A DNA stretch of 64,000 nucleotides from Novosphingobium sp. NDB2Meth1 (GTDB lineage Bacteria > Pseudomonadota > Alphaproteobacteria > Sphingomonadales > Sphingomonadaceae). Where the stretch lies: assembly GCF_900117425.1 (NCBI RefSeq), contig NZ_FPEH01000011.1:434001-498000 (forward strand), read 5' to 3'. This document shows positions 51,805-61,002 of the stretch, one piece after another (positions within the stretch are counted from its first letter, which is position 1; every line of letters begins with the position of its first letter). The notes beneath the pieces were generated by a model that saw nothing but the letters and a program-made list of their open reading frames with translations, searched no databases and was not told the origin of the DNA. The translations under genes were made by a program, and so were the position numbers.

Positions 51805-52449
51805 TTATACGAGAATGGCCTCGATGGCACCTGTCACGGCGTCCATATCCGCCATTCCGTCGACCCGGCTGACGATTCCGCGCGCTTCGTAGATCGGGAG
51901 GATCGGCGCGGTCTTGGCGCGGTATTCGGCCATGCGCGTGCGCACGGTTTCCTCGTTGTCGTCCGGGCGGCGCTTGAACTCGTGGCCGCCGCACTTGTCG
52001 CAGGTGCCGGGGGCGGCCGGCTTCTCGAACCTGTCGTGATAGCCCTTGCCGCAGGTGGCGCAGGTGTAGCGGCCGGTGATGCGCTCGACGAGCGCGTCTT
52101 CGTTGACCTCGAGTTCGATCACGTGATCGAGCGCACGGCCACGTGAGGCGAGAATGGCATCAAGCGATTCCGCTTGCGGCGCGGTGCGGGGATAGCCGTC
52201 GAAGATCGCGCCCATACCGGCGGGCATGGCATCGAGTTCATCGCCGATCAGCGCCGAGACGATCTCGTCCGATACGAGCTCGCCCGCTTCCATGACAGCC
52301 TTGGCCTTGAGGCCAACCGGGGTGCCGGCCTTGACCGCCGCGCGCAGCATGTCGCCCGTCGAGAGCTGCTTCATGCCATGCCGCTCGACAAGCCGCTGTG
52401 CCTGGGTGCCCTTGCCGGCTCCCGGCGGTCCCAACAGGATGATGTTCAC
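51805..52449 (-). CDS. adk: adenylate kinase
   Basis: This 214-residue kinase has the P-loop LLGPPGAGKGTQAQRL at the N-terminus, FDGYPRTAPQAESLD, and a long LID. The LID carries a four-cysteine zinc site (CATCGKGYHD and CDKCGG). It interconverts AMP, ADP and ATP. It follows secY as in other bacteria, with 68 bases between them. Confidence 0.97.
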   Translation of the reverse strand: MNIILLGPPGAGKGTQAQRLVERHGMKQLSTGDMLRAAVKAGTPVGLKAKAVMEAGELVSDEIVSALIGDELDAMPAGMGAIFDGYPRTAPQAESLDAILASRGRALDHVIELEVNEDALVERITGRYTCATCGKGYHDRFEKPAAPGTCDKCGGHEFKRRPDDNEETVRTRMAEYRAKTAPILPIYEARGIVSRVDGMADMDAVTGAIEAILV

Positions 52450-52517
52450 GCCTGCAATCCCCTCATAACCCGCTCGCTGTCTTTCAAGCTTCCCCGCCCG
52501 ACCCCCGGGCGGCTGGC

Positions 52518-53885
52518 TCAGCGCATGCGGCCTTTCAGCTTGGCCTTCTTGATCAGATCCCCGTACTGGTGCGCCAACAGGTGCGACTGGATCTGCGTAA
52601 TGGTATCCACCGTCACGTTGACCACGATCAGCAGACTGGTGCCGCCGAAGAACAGCGAACCCATGCCGGTTTCCGCCATGATCGCCTCCGGCACCACGCA
52701 GACCACGGTGATATAGGCAGCGCCCAGCACGGTGATGCGCGTCAGCACATAGTCGAGATACTTCTCGGTGTTCTTGCCCGGACGAATGCCGGGGATGAAC
52801 CCGCCGTTGCGCTTCAGATTATCCGCCGTCTCTTCCGGATTGAACACGATCGCGGTGTAGAAGAAGCTGAAGAACACGATCCCGAGCGCGTAGAGCACCA
52901 TGTAGACCGGCTTGCCGTGGCCAAGGTACTGGTTCAGCACGACGATGAACTGACCCATGGTGCTGTCGGGCGAGACCGAACGACCGGCGAACTGCGTGAT
53001 CGTGAGCGGCAGCAGCAGCAGCGACGAGGCGAAGATCGGCGGGATCACGCCGGCGGTGTTGAGCTTGAGCGGCAGGTGGCTGCGGTCCGCCGCCATCATC
53101 CCGCGCTGGGTGACGCGCTTGGGGTACTGGATCAGCAGGCGGCGCGTGGCGCGCTCGAAGAAGCAGATGCCGATGACGACACCGACAAGCAGGACGACAA
53201 TCCCGACGATCAGGAATGGGCTGGTCGCGCCGGTGCGGCCCTGTTCGAACAGGTTGCCGAAGAACGTCGGCATCTGGGCGACGATGCCGGCCATGATGAT
53301 CAGCGACGTGCCGTTGCCGATGCCGCGGCTGGTGATCTGCTCGCCCAGCCAGAGCAGGAACATGGTGCCGCCGATGAGGCTGATCACCGCGCCGATGCGG
53401 AAGATGTAGCCGGGATCGACCACTGCCTGGAGGCCGCTCGACGCGCTGAACGCTTCGAGGCCGACGGCGAGGAAGTAGCCCTGGATCGCGGTGAGGAACA
53501 CCGCGCCGTAGCGGGTGTACTGGTTGAGCTTCTTGCGCCCGCTTTCGCCTTCCTTCTTCAGCGCGGCGAGCGCCGGATGGAGCGAGGACGCGAGCTGCAC
53601 GACGATCGAGGCGGTGATGTAGGGCATCACGCCCAATGCGATCAGGCTCATGCGCTGGAGCGAGCCGCCCGAAAACGCGTTGAAGATATCGAGCACGCCG
53701 CCCTGGGTGCGCTTGTAAAGCTCTTCCAGGATCATCGGATTGACGCCGGGCAGCGGCACGAAGCTCAGGAAGCGGAACACGATAAGCGCGCCCACCGTGA
53801 ACCAGATGCGCGACTTGAGTTCGGTCGCCTTCGAGAAATTGGCCAGATTGAGCGTGCTGGCGATGTTGTCGGCGCGGGATGCCAT
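52518..53885 (-). CDS. secY: protein translocase subunit SecY
   Basis: This 455-residue ten-helix membrane protein is the SecYEG channel core. It shows GVNPMILEELYKRTQGGVLD, the ALGVMPYITASIVVQL helix, and the cytoplasmic loop RRLLIQYPKRVTQRG that binds ribosomes and SecA. It follows rplO, with a 175-base gap that may hold its own promoter. Confidence 0.97.
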   Translation of the reverse strand: MASRADNIASTLNLANFSKATELKSRIWFTVGALIVFRFLSFVPLPGVNPMILEELYKRTQGGVLDIFNAFSGGSLQRMSLIALGVMPYITASIVVQLASSLHPALAALKKEGESGRKKLNQYTRYGAVFLTAIQGYFLAVGLEAFSASSGLQAVVDPGYIFRIGAVISLIGGTMFLLWLGEQITSRGIGNGTSLIIMAGIVAQMPTFFGNLFEQGRTGATSPFLIVGIVVLLVGVVIGICFFERATRRLLIQYPKRVTQRGMMAADRSHLPLKLNTAGVIPPIFASSLLLLPLTITQFAGRSVSPDSTMGQFIVVLNQYLGHGKPVYMVLYALGIVFFSFFYTAIVFNPEETADNLKRNGGFIPGIRPGKNTEKYLDYVLTRITVLGAAYITVVCVVPEAIMAETGMGSLFFGGTSLLIVVNVTVDTITQIQSHLLAHQYGDLIKKAKLKGRMR

Positions 53886-53949
53886 GTTCGGGTTTCAAGC
53901 CTTGCTGCTGGGCTGACTGCGGCAAAACGCAGTGCCTATGTGGCTAGCC

Positions 53950-53977
53950 CATATAGGTAGGGTTCGGCAATGTCGAA
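53950..53977 (-). promoter_or_regulatory. candidate secY promoter
   Basis: On the minus strand TTCGAC (53977-53972) stands 16 bases before TATATG (53955-53950), about 65 bases ahead of secY. The -10 overlaps the recurring motif CCATATAGGT at 53949-53958. Confidence 0.4.
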
Positions 53978-54060
53978 CCCCCGACCCTTCGATTTATCAG
54001 CACGAAAGGGCCGCAAAACGCAAACGAGGGGCGGTTATCCACCAGCCCCCCGCGTGGTCC

Positions 54061-54579
54061 TTACTTGGCCTTGTTCGCCTCGCGGCGGGCCGTCTTCTTC
54101 TCGTGCTCGCTGGGCTGCGCTTCGGGCAGCGTGACCGAGCCGCCGAGCGCCTCGACCGCAGCGCGGGCACCGGCGCTGACGCCGGCGACGTGGAAGCTGA
54201 CCTTGGTGGTGAGTTCACCCTTGGCGAGGAGGCGCACGCCGTCCTTGCCGCCGCGAGCGAGGCCGGCAGCCTTGAGCGCGGCGTGATCGATCACGCCGTC
54301 AGTCGCCAGCTTGCCGCTGTCGATCGCCTTCTGGATCATGCCGAGGTTCACCTCGGCGTAGTCCTTGGCGAAGATGTTGTTGAAGCCGCGCTTCGGGATG
54401 CGCATGTGAAGCGGCATCTGGCCGCCTTCGAACCCGTTGATCGACACGCCCGAACGTGCCTTGGCGCCCTTGACGCCGCGCCCGCCGGTCTTGCCCTTGC
54501 CCGAGCCGATGCCGCGGCCAATGCGCATGCGGCCCTTGCGGGCGCCATAGTTGTCGGAGAGTTCGTTAAGCTTGGTCAT
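54061..54579 (-). CDS. rplO: 50S ribosomal protein L15
   Basis: This 172-residue L15 starts [20 protein letters not shown] and has the glycine-rich [15 protein letters not shown] and [18 protein letters not shown] blocks. The acidic-basic C-terminal tail is somewhat longer than usual. The start ATG at 54579 begins the conserved region. Its normal upstream neighbour rpmD is 5.2 kb away, so it must have its own promoter or depend on one inside the insert. Confidence 0.96.
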   Translation of the reverse strand: MTKLNELSDNYGARKGRMRIGRGIGSGKGKTGGRGVKGAKARSGVSINGFEGGQMPLHMRIPKRGFNNIFAKDYAEVNLGMIQKAIDSGKLATDGVIDHAALKAAGLARGGKDGVRLLAKGELTTKVSFHVAGVSAGARAAVEALGGSVTLPEAQPSEHEKKTARREANKAK

Positions 54580-54953
54580 GGTGTAGCACTCGCTTTCGCT
54601 TTGAGTCGCGCTGATGGAAGGCGGGGCCTTAGGCGAAGCGGGCGCGAATGTCACGCCCTACTGCGCCACCGTTTTCTGCCGCAACCGTTGCGGTCGCTTC
54701 AAGTCGGGGTCCGGGCGGTGAAACACATCGTCGGCGCGACCACCTCCGATCGGTAGGCACCACATGAATCGCCGGACACCGAAAAAGGTATTGCATGAAC
54801 CATAGATCTGCGAGCAGGCGATGTTTTGTTTTGCTCCCATAGTCATCCCGTGGTTTTATATCCCCGTTTGAGGTTTTTGATTCGCCCTTTTTGTCTCCAT
54901 ATTGGCGCTAGTTCTCTAGAACACCTTTTTCGTTGCAGTATCGGGAGGGGAAT
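54580..54953. other. divergent intergenic region rplO / RoxA-like gene
   Basis: This 374-base region marks the left border of the insert in the ribosomal operon. The right half (54760-54950) is AT-rich and holds a possible promoter, TTGATT (54869-54874) with TATTGG 17 bases on, and the palindrome GTTCT-CT-AGAAC at 54911-54922. A palindrome CCGCAAC-C-GTTGCGG lies at 54679-54693. No gene is visible. Confidence 0.55.
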
Positions 54954-56738
54954 ATGGATAACTCTTCGAAAACCATTCGATTCTTTCGCAAATCTTTCTT
55001 GCTTCTGGCCTGCCTCACAGGAGTATCGCTCCTTATCCGCGCTCCGGTGCTGGCACAGCTGCAAGGTAACGAGAGTTCGCCAGGACCGATCTATCTGCAG
55101 AACAGCCCCGCTTGGGGTGATGCCGAGCGCACTGCATTCTATTCGCAGGATCAGGGTTCGACTTTGATCCCGGCTGCATGGCTGAAGGCGCTCACCGGCC
55201 CTGATGGACAGCCGTTTCTTGCAGGCAGCCTGACCCGCTACGGCTACCTCGCCAATCCCGCGCGGACGGATGGACTTCCGATCGGGTTCACAACGACGCA
55301 GTTCAAAGGCGCAAGCTATGTCGGCATGACGTGCGCAGCGTGCCACACGCGCGAGATCAGCCTCGGCACAAACCACTACCGGATCGACGGCGGCCCGGCG
55401 CTATCCGATTTCCAGCAGTTCCTGACCGATCTTGTTGCTGCGGTGGGCCGGGTCAACAGCGACGACGCGTTTCCGGCCTTTGCCGATGCCGTGCTTGGAC
55501 CGAAAGCAAACGCGGCGCAGCGCAAGGCCTTGCGCCAATCGGTCAAGGTCTGGTTCGACCGGGAAAATGCACTGGCACAAAAGGCCTATGGACGTCCTGA
55601 TCTCTGGGGTCTTGGCCGCCTCGATGCCGTTGCCATGATCCTCAACCGCGTCGCGGGCCTCGATGTCGGGCCTCCGCCGTCCTATCTGCTTGAAGACAAC
55701 ATCCAGCTGGCCGACGCCCCGACCCGGTACCCGTTCATCTGGAACGCCACGCTTCAGGACAAGACCCAGTGGCCGGGATTTGCGGACAACGGGGACAACC
55801 TGTTCGGTCTCGCGCGCAATCTGGGTGAAGTCTACGGGGTGTTCGCCACCTTCCATCCGTCATCCGCGCCACTCAGCCGTCCGTTCTCGCGCGGGGACTT
55901 CATCAAGACCAATTCGGCGAACTTTGTCGGCCTGGGCAAGCTCGAGAACCTCGTAGGCAAGATCCCCTTGCCCAAGTGGCCTTGGCGCATTGATGCAGAC
56001 CTCGCCAAGCGCGGACGCCTCATCTTCGAAAGCGCATCGGCGATGGGCGGTTGCGCGGAATGCCACCAACTGACCAACGGCAAGCCGCGTTTTCTGAATG
56101 GCAACACGTGGGCCACCCCGGTCCAGGATGTCGGCACGGATTCGCGCGAGTATCAGATCCTCGATCGCGAAGGACGCTCGGGCGTGCTCAACGGCATGCA
56201 GATCCCGCTGAGCGGCGACCGGATCCAGGCCACCGACAAGGTGCTCAAGATGCTCAAGACTTCGGTGGTCAACGCCCTGCTGCAAGGCGGCGTGCTCAAC
56301 GCCAGCAAGGAAGTGTTCAAGGGCAGCGGCGCCAACCTCGACTTCCGGGCGCTTGTCCCCCTGCTCGACGGCGCGTTCCGCACCGGCAAGACCGTTGAGG
56401 ATCCGCTTTGCAACAAGACCGACAAGCCCTATTGCTACGAAGCGCGTGTGTTGACCGGCATCTGGGCTGCAGCACCCTATCTTCACAATGGCTCGGTGCC
56501 GACGCTGGAGGACTTGCTGAAGCCGGCCGCAGAGCGTCCTGTCACGTTCGCTGTGGGCCCAGAATACGATCCCGAACGCGCCGGGCTGGCGATCACGCAG
56601 CCGACATCGCGCTATGCCCGCACGACAACCGGCTGCGAGGCCCGCGATTCGGGCAACAGCCGCTGCGGGCATGAGTACGGGACAGGACTTGCCGCCTACG
56701 ACAAGAAGGCACTGCTCGAGTATCTGAAAACGCTTTGA
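54954..56738 (+). CDS. RoxA-like di-heme cytochrome c protein
   Basis: This 594-residue protein has a signal peptide or anchor (SFLLLACLTGVSLLIRAPVLA) and two c-type heme sites, CAACH at 127-131 and CAECH at 367-371. The text QGSTLIPAAWLKAL, GYLANP..LPIGF and RIDGGPALSDFQQFL resembles the RoxA/di-heme peroxidase-related family, whose founding members oxidatively cleave rubber. Other members have unknown substrates. GGGAGGGG precedes the ATG at 54954. It is convergent with a TonB-dependent receptor and interrupts the ribosomal operon. Confidence 0.83.
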   Translation: MDNSSKTIRFFRKSFLLLACLTGVSLLIRAPVLAQLQGNESSPGPIYLQNSPAWGDAERTAFYSQDQGSTLIPAAWLKALTGPDGQPFLAGSLTRYGYLANPARTDGLPIGFTTTQFKGASYVGMTCAACHTREISLGTNHYRIDGGPALSDFQQFLTDLVAAVGRVNSDDAFPAFADAVLGPKANAAQRKALRQSVKVWFDRENALAQKAYGRPDLWGLGRLDAVAMILNRVAGLDVGPPPSYLLEDNIQLADAPTRYPFIWNATLQDKTQWPGFADNGDNLFGLARNLGEVYGVFATFHPSSAPLSRPFSRGDFIKTNSANFVGLGKLENLVGKIPLPKWPWRIDADLAKRGRLIFESASAMGGCAECHQLTNGKPRFLNGNTWATPVQDVGTDSREYQILDREGRSGVLNGMQIPLSGDRIQATDKVLKMLKTSVVNALLQGGVLNASKEVFKGSGANLDFRALVPLLDGAFRTGKTVEDPLCNKTDKPYCYEARVLTGIWAAAPYLHNGSVPTLEDLLKPAAERPVTFAVGPEYDPERAGLAITQPTSRYARTTTGCEARDSGNSRCGHEYGTGLAAYDKKALLEYLKTL

Positions 56739-56876
56739 CCCGACAACGGCCTCGGTCCTGGCAGACATGCGGGGGCCGCAGGTCCGGTGCGACTGCGGGC
56801 ATGCGCAGATAAGGAAGGATGCGGCTGAATACGCGAGACGGCAGCCGCCCCGAGATAGGTGGATCGTCCACCACGG

Positions 56877-56914
56877 CCGGCCCGGACCGAGCATGGTGCT
56901 CGGGTCCGGGCCGG
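56877..56914. terminator. bidirectional terminator-like hairpin
   Basis: CCGGCCCGGACC at 56877-56888 pairs with GGTCCGGGCCGG at 56903-56914, extended by GAGC/GCTC. It lies between the convergent RoxA-like and receptor genes. Confidence 0.7.
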
Positions 56915-56934
56915 TTCCCATTTCGGCTATGTGA

Positions 56935-59451
56935 TCAGAAGCCGACCACGAGCGTCCCGCTGACCGTGCGCGGGGCGCCGATCTGGGCGAAGTAGGTCGC
57001 GGTGTGCAGCAGCGTGCCGCCTACGCCGCCGACCGAGAACTCGTCGAACAGGTTGTAGACGTTGAGCTGCAGGTAGCTGCCCTTGCCGATGCCCTTGAGG
57101 TTGAAGCGGGCATCGAGATTGACGAACGTGTAGGCCGGGATCTGCGCCGGATAGACTTCGTTGCCAGCCACGGTGACGGGCAGATTCTCGTCGTTGTAGT
57201 AGCGCGGACCGGTGCGCTTGGCCGTCACGCCCAGATCGAACGGCCCCACGGAGCCGCGGACCGAACCGCCGAACGAGTAGGTCGGGATGCCGGATTCGCG
57301 CTTGCCGGCAGTAGCGGCAAACGTGGTGGCATTGATCTGCACGTCGTTCTGGATCTCGGACTTGATCGCGCCGGCGAAGGCATAGAGGCTGAGCGCCGGG
57401 ATCGGCTGGTATGAGACATAGGCGTCAAAGCCGTACTTCTTCACGTCGCCGAGGTTGCGGAAGACGTTGACGTCGAGCTCGGGATCGTAGGCGCTCGCCA
57501 GACGGTTCTTGAACTTGTTGTAATAGCCCGAAATCTCGCCCTGAATCTTGCCGGAGCGATAGCGCACGCCGCCGTCGAAGTTGTCGGTCGTCTCGGGCTT
57601 GGGCAGCGCCTGTTCGGTGCCGGCGGGGAACACGAAGGCGTTGTAGAGGCTGTCCGTGCCCGGAACCGAGAGACCCTTCGAGTAGTTGGCGAACAGGCTC
57701 ACGCCGCCGCCCAGCTTGTAGACGAAGCCGACGTTGGGCAGGACCTTGTTGAAATTGAACACGCGCTGCTGCGGCGCCGCGAAGCCGGTGAAGCGATTGG
57801 TCGTGCTGTTGAACGAATACGGGTTGGCCGCAGCATAGGCCGCGTTGAGCGTCGCATCCTGGCCGAAGCAATCGACGTTGCCGCTGGCCGACGTGGCGAA
57901 GCAATAGTTGGTCAGATTACGCTTGAAAAACGGCGCACGCACGCCGGCATTGACCACGAGGTTGCCGCCGAAAAACTCGCCGCGATATTCGCCCGCGACC
58001 TGGTGGAGGATGGCGTAGGACAGGCGGTCGCGCTTCTGCACGACCACGCCGTTGGCAGCGCGCAGCGGATTGTTGACGGGGAAGACATCGGTCGGTTCAC
58101 CATTGACCTGCAAGGTGCCGACTTCGCCCGTCTGGCGGTGACGCGCGCCATCGTAGGTATAGGCAAGGCGCACACTGTTATCGGGGTTGATGTCCCACTT
58201 GAGGCTGGCGATCAGGCCATAGCGGCGGGTCTTGGTCTGGCTGGGAGCGAGCAGCGTGACCGAGTCGAGCGCATCGCCATCACCATTGAGATCCTTGCCG
58301 AAATAGTAGCGGCCGCCGAGGAAGCCGGTGTAGGCCGTGCCTGCAATGGTGCGGGTGCCTTCTAGCCCGGTCACCGTGCCGCCGCCATTGGCCTTGACCC
58401 ACTGGTAGCTCGGATCGACCGTGAGGACGAGGTGATCGGCCAGCGTGAAGCGCGAGGAAATGCGCACGTTGCCGGTGTTCGACGGGTTGTAGCGACGGTC
58501 GAACTCGGTGCCGCAGGTGCTCGCGGCATCCGCCGTGCCGGTCACGCCGGGCGCAATCGTGCAGGGCGAGTTGACGAGATAGCCGCGCTCGTCGGTGTTG
58601 GCCGGGAAGCGGTTGCCCGCCCCCGAACCGACCGTGCGATTGGCATCGTTGCGCAGCGGCAGCGAGCCGAAGAAGTTGTTGCGGTTCTGGTTGTAGTGCG
58701 CCGCGATCGAGATGAAGTCATCGCCAGCTAGCGGCTGGTAGATCTTGCCGTTGTACTGCTGCTTGTTGACCTTGCCGTAATTGTTGAACGGATTGTCGTT
58801 CCTGGCGGTGCTGGCGGAAAACCATGCGCGGGTACCGCTGGCTGTCAGGTCCCCCGTCTCCACCTTCACGAAGCCGCGGCGGAAGTTGTATTCACCGAGC
58901 GAGCCCGAAACGAGCAGGCCGAGATCGTGATCCGGCGTCTTGCTGCGGTAATTCACCGTGCCGCCAACGGCAGAGGCGGTGGGGCTGTCGACGTCGGTGG
59001 TGCCGAGGTTGACGTTGACCTCGGAGATGATCTCCGGATCGAGCTGCTGGTTCGAATAGATCGCGTAGTTGCCCGAATCATTGAGCGGAACGCCGTCGAA
59101 GGTCAGGCTGATGCGGCTTGCATCGAAACCGCGGATGCTCAGCGTACCGCCGGCCGAACCGTAAGCGTCATTGTTCTGGAAGCTGACGCCCGGGATCAGG
59201 TTGATCGTATCGAGAATGGTCTGGCCCGGGTTCTGGCGCTGGATCGTCTCCTGCGTCAGCACGGCTCTCGCCTTGGGCGTATCCGGCGACGCGACACCGG
59301 CAACCTGCTGGGTGCCGCGCGTGCCGGTGACCACGATTTCCTTCTCGAATTCGACCGAACCGGTCGACTGGGCGAAAGCGGGTGACGAGAGCGCGGTCAC
59401 GCCGATGGCGATCGGGCTGGCGGCCGCAAGGAACTTGGGGGGGAAGCGCAT
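56935..59451 (-). CDS. TonB-dependent outer-membrane receptor
   Basis: This 838-residue receptor has a signal peptide (to about residue 27, AFAQS), a TonB box EIVVTGTRG, a plug domain (GGTLSIRGFDASRISLTFDG, VNVNLGTTDVDSPTASAVGG in part), and a full barrel ending in a terminal phenylalanine (TLVVGF). GAEQ-type polar loops and DLNGDGD suggest a calcium-like loop. The start ATG at 59451 gives a standard signal peptide. It is convergent with the RoxA-like gene and probably imports its substrate or product. The upstream region is AT-rich. Confidence 0.93.
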   Translation of the reverse strand: MRFPPKFLAAASPIAIGVTALSSPAFAQSTGSVEFEKEIVVTGTRGTQQVAGVASPDTPKARAVLTQETIQRQNPGQTILDTINLIPGVSFQNNDAYGSAGGTLSIRGFDASRISLTFDGVPLNDSGNYAIYSNQQLDPEIISEVNVNLGTTDVDSPTASAVGGTVNYRSKTPDHDLGLLVSGSLGEYNFRRGFVKVETGDLTASGTRAWFSASTARNDNPFNNYGKVNKQQYNGKIYQPLAGDDFISIAAHYNQNRNNFFGSLPLRNDANRTVGSGAGNRFPANTDERGYLVNSPCTIAPGVTGTADAASTCGTEFDRRYNPSNTGNVRISSRFTLADHLVLTVDPSYQWVKANGGGTVTGLEGTRTIAGTAYTGFLGGRYYFGKDLNGDGDALDSVTLLAPSQTKTRRYGLIASLKWDINPDNSVRLAYTYDGARHRQTGEVGTLQVNGEPTDVFPVNNPLRAANGVVVQKRDRLSYAILHQVAGEYRGEFFGGNLVVNAGVRAPFFKRNLTNYCFATSASGNVDCFGQDATLNAAYAAANPYSFNSTTNRFTGFAAPQQRVFNFNKVLPNVGFVYKLGGGVSLFANYSKGLSVPGTDSLYNAFVFPAGTEQALPKPETTDNFDGGVRYRSGKIQGEISGYYNKFKNRLASAYDPELDVNVFRNLGDVKKYGFDAYVSYQPIPALSLYAFAGAIKSEIQNDVQINATTFAATAGKRESGIPTYSFGGSVRGSVGPFDLGVTAKRTGPRYYNDENLPVTVAGNEVYPAQIPAYTFVNLDARFNLKGIGKGSYLQLNVYNLFDEFSVGGVGGTLLHTATYFAQIGAPRTVSGTLVVGF

Positions 59452-59751
59452 GTGTTCTGGTCTCCGATTGGGGATCGAATGATCCCGCGCGGAGAAAGGC
59501 CCCCACCGTGTACCACCCGGGAGGCGGCGTGGGCAAAACATCAGACTCCGCGCGTGACCGCTCCAGAGCACGCGAAGGTGACACTAATACTACGAACGAT
59601 ATAGCTAAAATGGGCAATAATGCAGTTATTTCATATATCTTTTGTTATGGATCCGTACGCCACCCGTCTCTCGGCAAAAAAAGAGGCCTTGGCATCGCTG
59701 CCAAGGCCTCTTTTCAATTGCATGACCCATCCGGACCGGATGAGTGCAGGA
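59452..59751. other. right border of the insert, receptor promoter region and rpmD terminator
   Basis: These 300 bases hold an AT-rich stretch (59575-59660) that probably carries the receptor promoter, and the strong terminator at 59681-59712. No coding sequence is visible. Base composition changes sharply at about 59570. Confidence 0.55.
59681..59712 (-). terminator. strong intrinsic terminator after rpmD
   Basis: AAGAGGCCTTGGC at 59681-59693 pairs perfectly with GCCAAGGCCTCTT at 59700-59712. On the minus strand the stem is followed by a run of seven T. This would stop ribosomal transcription directly after rpmD, separating it from rplO. Confidence 0.9.
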
Positions 59752-59928
59752 TCAGTCGACCACCGCCACCATGTGCGGGAGCTTCGCGATGGCACCGCGC
59801 ACTTCGGCGGTGTCTTCCAGCTCGACGATGCGGTGCATCTTGCCCAGACCGAGACCGATGAGGATCTTCTTCTGGCTTTCGGGGCGACGGATCGGCGAAC
59901 CGATCTGCTTGAGCTTGATCTTGGCCAT
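59752..59928 (-). CDS. rpmD: 50S ribosomal protein L30
   Basis: This 58-residue protein reads [20 protein letters not shown] at the start and has the L30 block [16 protein letters not shown]. It ends in VAVVD, the typical C-terminus. The start is five bases after the rpsE stop. It is followed 40 bases later by a strong terminator, instead of by rplO as in most bacteria. Confidence 0.96.
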   Translation of the reverse strand: MAKIKLKQIGSPIRRPESQKKILIGLGLGKMHRIVELEDTAEVRGAIAKLPHMVAVVD

Positions 59929-59933
59929 GGTTC

Positions 59934-60650
59934 TTACTCCACGATCGCCGCGGCTTCCGCCTCGGCTTCAGCAGCAACCGCACCGCCACGACCGAGCAGG
60001 TCGGCAATCTTCTTGCCGCGGCGCTGCGCAACCGACTTCGGGCTGGTCTGATCGGTGAGCGCGTCGAACGTCGCGCGGATCATGTTGTAGGGGTTCGAGG
60101 TGCCGACCGACTTGGTCACCACGTCAGCCACGCCGAGGCTCTCGAAGACGGCGCGCATCGGACCACCGGCGATGATGCCGGTACCGGCGGGCGCCGAACG
60201 GACGTTCACCTTGCCAGCGCCGAAACGACCCTTGCCGTCATGGTGCAGGGTACGGCCTTCCTTGAGCGGAACGCGGACCATGGTCTTCTTGGCCGAAGCG
60301 GTCGCCTTGGTGATCGCTTCCGGCACTTCGCGGGCCTTGCCATGACCGAAGCCGACACGGCCCTTGCCATCGCCGACCACGACGAGCGCGGCGAAACCGA
60401 AGCGCTTGCCGCCCTTCACGGTCTTGGAGACGCGGTTGATGTGGACGAGCTTCTCGATCAGCTCCTCGCCGCCTTCCTCGTCACGGTTGCCGCGACCGCG
60501 ATCATCGCGGCGGCCACGGCCACCACGTTCGCCGCCGCGGTCATTACCGCCGCGGCCACGACCACGGTCACCACGACCACGACCCTCGCGGGGCGCGTCG
60601 GTGGCCACATCGGCGCCGGGGGCGCCTTCCAGAACGGTTTCGTCAGCCAT
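59934..60650 (-). CDS. rpsE: 30S ribosomal protein S5 with RG-rich N-terminal extension
   Basis: This 238-residue S5 has the normal core ([53 protein letters not shown]). It is preceded by about 65 extra residues dominated by arginine, glycine and aspartate ([21 protein letters not shown]). Such extensions are known from sphingomonads. They look like RNA-binding RGG regions. One base separates its start from the rplR stop. Confidence 0.97.
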   Translation of the reverse strand: MADETVLEGAPGADVATDAPREGRGRGDRGRGRGGNDRGGERGGRGRRDDRGRGNRDEEGGEELIEKLVHINRVSKTVKGGKRFGFAALVVVGDGKGRVGFGHGKAREVPEAITKATASAKKTMVRVPLKEGRTLHHDGKGRFGAGKVNVRSAPAGTGIIAGGPMRAVFESLGVADVVTKSVGTSNPYNMIRATFDALTDQTSPKSVAQRRGKKIADLLGRGGAVAAEAEAEAAAIVE

Positions 60651-60651
60651 C

Positions 60652-61002
60652 TTAGAACTCCAGCCCGTTTTCGCGGGCAGCGTCGGCCAGCGCCTTGACG
60701 CGGCCGTGGAACAGGAAGCCGCCGCGATCGAACACGACGGTGGTGATGCCGGCAGCCTTGGCGCGTTCGGCAATGTCCTTGCCCACCTGCGCGGCGGCAT
60801 CAACCGTGGCGCCGATCGCCTTCTGGCCCTTCACAAGGCTGGAAGCGGCGGCGAGCGTCTTGCCCGCGGCGTCGTCGATGATCTGCGCGTAGATGTGACG
60901 GCCGGAGCGGTGCACCGACAGCCGGGGACGGCCGCTGGAACGAGCCTTGAGCGCGGTACGGACGCGCTGGCGGCGGCGATCGAAGAGCGAGAGCTTGGCC
61001 AT
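60652..61002 (-). CDS. rplR: 50S ribosomal protein L18
   Basis: This 116-residue L18 starts [19 protein letters not shown] and has [20 protein letters not shown], the 5S rRNA-binding family text. Its start codon overlaps the rplF stop by one base (TAATG), as expected in the spc operon. Confidence 0.98.
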   Translation of the reverse strand: MAKLSLFDRRRQRVRTALKARSSGRPRLSVHRSGRHIYAQIIDDAAGKTLAAASSLVKGQKAIGATVDAAAQVGKDIAERAKAAGITTVVFDRGGFLFHGRVKALADAARENGLEF

